This document shows positions 5,629 to 5,845 of a DNA stretch of 5,845 bases, piece by piece (position 1 is the stretch's first letter; each line of letters starts with the position of its first letter). This stretch comes from an uncultured Bacilli bacterium (GTDB taxonomy: Bacteria > Bacillota_I > Bacilli_A > RF39 > UBA660). The notes under the pieces were generated by a model. It searched no databases and was not told the DNA's origin. It saw nothing but the letters and a program-made list of their open reading frames with translations. The stretch spans positions 1-5,845 of the forward strand of contig CALVUU010000108.1 of assembly GCA_944363655.1 (NCBI GenBank). Direction: 5' to 3'. Both the position numbers and the translations under genes were made by a program.

Positions 5629-5845
5629 TTAAATCTGATATGGATTACTCCAAGTACCATTACCTCTGGTAATGGTGACATCAGAGTTAACAACTATAAC
5701 TGCACGAAGCCCATACGCGTTGGACACAGCAGAGTAGTTGGCACCACCATTGTCGTTCACGTACCAAGCAGAAGAACTACTTGTATATGGTGTCATTGTC
5801 CAATATGTTGTTGCATTATTATAACTACTTGTAGTTGTATAACCT
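5629..5845 (-). CDS. C-terminal fragment of a surface or variable protein (5' end outside window)
   Basis: The open minus-strand frame runs from the window edge to TAA (5629-5631), giving 71 residues. It carries YWTMTPYTSSSSAWYV, then NDNGGANYSAVSN, then AYGLRAVIVVNSDVTITRGNG and a TWSNPYQI end. From knowledge of the group, this layout (Trp-x-x-x-Pro, a variable Asn/Tyr/Ser stretch, Gly-Val/Leu-Arg, a beta strand, a Gly-Asn-Gly-Thr turn and an Asn-Pro-Tyr-x-Ile end) recurs at the C-termini of large exported proteins of uncultured Firmicutes. It also recalls C-type-lectin-like or DUF6273-like domains, some of which are targets of diversity-generating retroelements. Base composition differs from the neighbours: of 21 codons at 5704-5766, 13 end in G or C and none in A. 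The N-terminal part, any signal peptide and the full length cannot be seen. Confidence 0.8.
   Translation of the reverse strand, partial: GYTTTSSYNNATTYWTMTPYTSSSSAWYVNDNGGANYSAVSNAYGLRAVIVVNSDVTITRGNGTWSNPYQI
5656..5676 (-). repeat. Perfect 9-bp inverted repeat within the partial gene
   Basis: ACCATTACC (5656-5664) and GGTAATGGT (5668-5676) are exact reverse complements around a 3-nt loop. It encodes Thr-Ile-Thr-Arg-Gly-Asn-Gly and has no T run, so it is not a terminator. It lies 27 nt downstream, in the coding direction, of the Gly-Leu-Arg codons that end the GC-rich stretch. Confidence 0.85.
5701..5803 (-). other. Candidate variable region of a diversity-generating retroelement target
   Basis: On the coding strand, a run rich in NNC codons (TAC, AAC, GAC, GCC, AAC, TAC, TCC, AAC) is interspersed with GTG and GGT and ends in TAT GGG CTT CGT. 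These NNC codons are what adenine-directed mutagenesis of AAC template codons would give, since only the first two positions would change. The GC content of 5701-5760 is 33/60, against 23/60 and 21/60 in the adjoining 60-base blocks. The template repeat and reverse transcriptase would lie outside the window, so this is inferred from one copy. Confidence 0.42.

Overview
The window comes from a low-GC, Gram-positive-type bacterium. The genes favour A/T-ending codons, and the visible terminators are short AT-rich hairpins with T runs. TGG encodes Trp, and the rimM gene ends in TGA, so the standard bacterial code is in use and not the mycoplasma code. Together with the gene content this suggests an uncultured Bacilli or Mollicutes-like lineage of the kind seen in gut metagenomes. 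That placement is inference.

Layout from left to right. Bases 1-61 (+) hold the last 19 codons of what looks like ribosomal protein L28 (rpmB), followed by its own terminator. A second, bidirectional hairpin separates it from a convergent gene. Bases 125-3154 (-) encode a 1009-residue exported, cysteine-rich protein of unknown function, with its own consensus-like promoter at 3179-3207. Bases 3218-5525 (-) form a compact four-gene operon, read right to left: a SpoU/TrmH-family rRNA or tRNA 2'-O-methyltransferase, rimM (30S maturation), trmD (tRNA m1G37 methyltransferase) and a 142-residue protein I cannot name. The genes are separated by 8 nt, overlap by 11 nt, or are separated by 1 nt, and the operon ends in a terminator that overlaps the last codons. 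To the right, 5629-5845 (-) is the C-terminal 71 residues of a further gene that runs out of the window.

The operon serves translation (ribosome maturation and RNA modification). It departs from the textbook rpsP-rimM-trmD-rplS order: a SpoU methyltransferase lies upstream of rimM and the unknown protein follows trmD. The operon sits between two genes that look unrelated to translation.

The most interesting feature is the right-hand partial gene. Its 3' part has a sharp GC peak (33 of 60 bases in 5701-5760). A run of C- or G-ending codons there, mostly of the NNC type, is followed by a Tyr-Gly-Leu-Arg motif. A perfect 9-bp inverted repeat lies shortly downstream. This combination resembles the variable region of a diversity-generating retroelement (DGR) target protein. 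No reverse transcriptase or template repeat is present in the window, so this remains a testable hypothesis.
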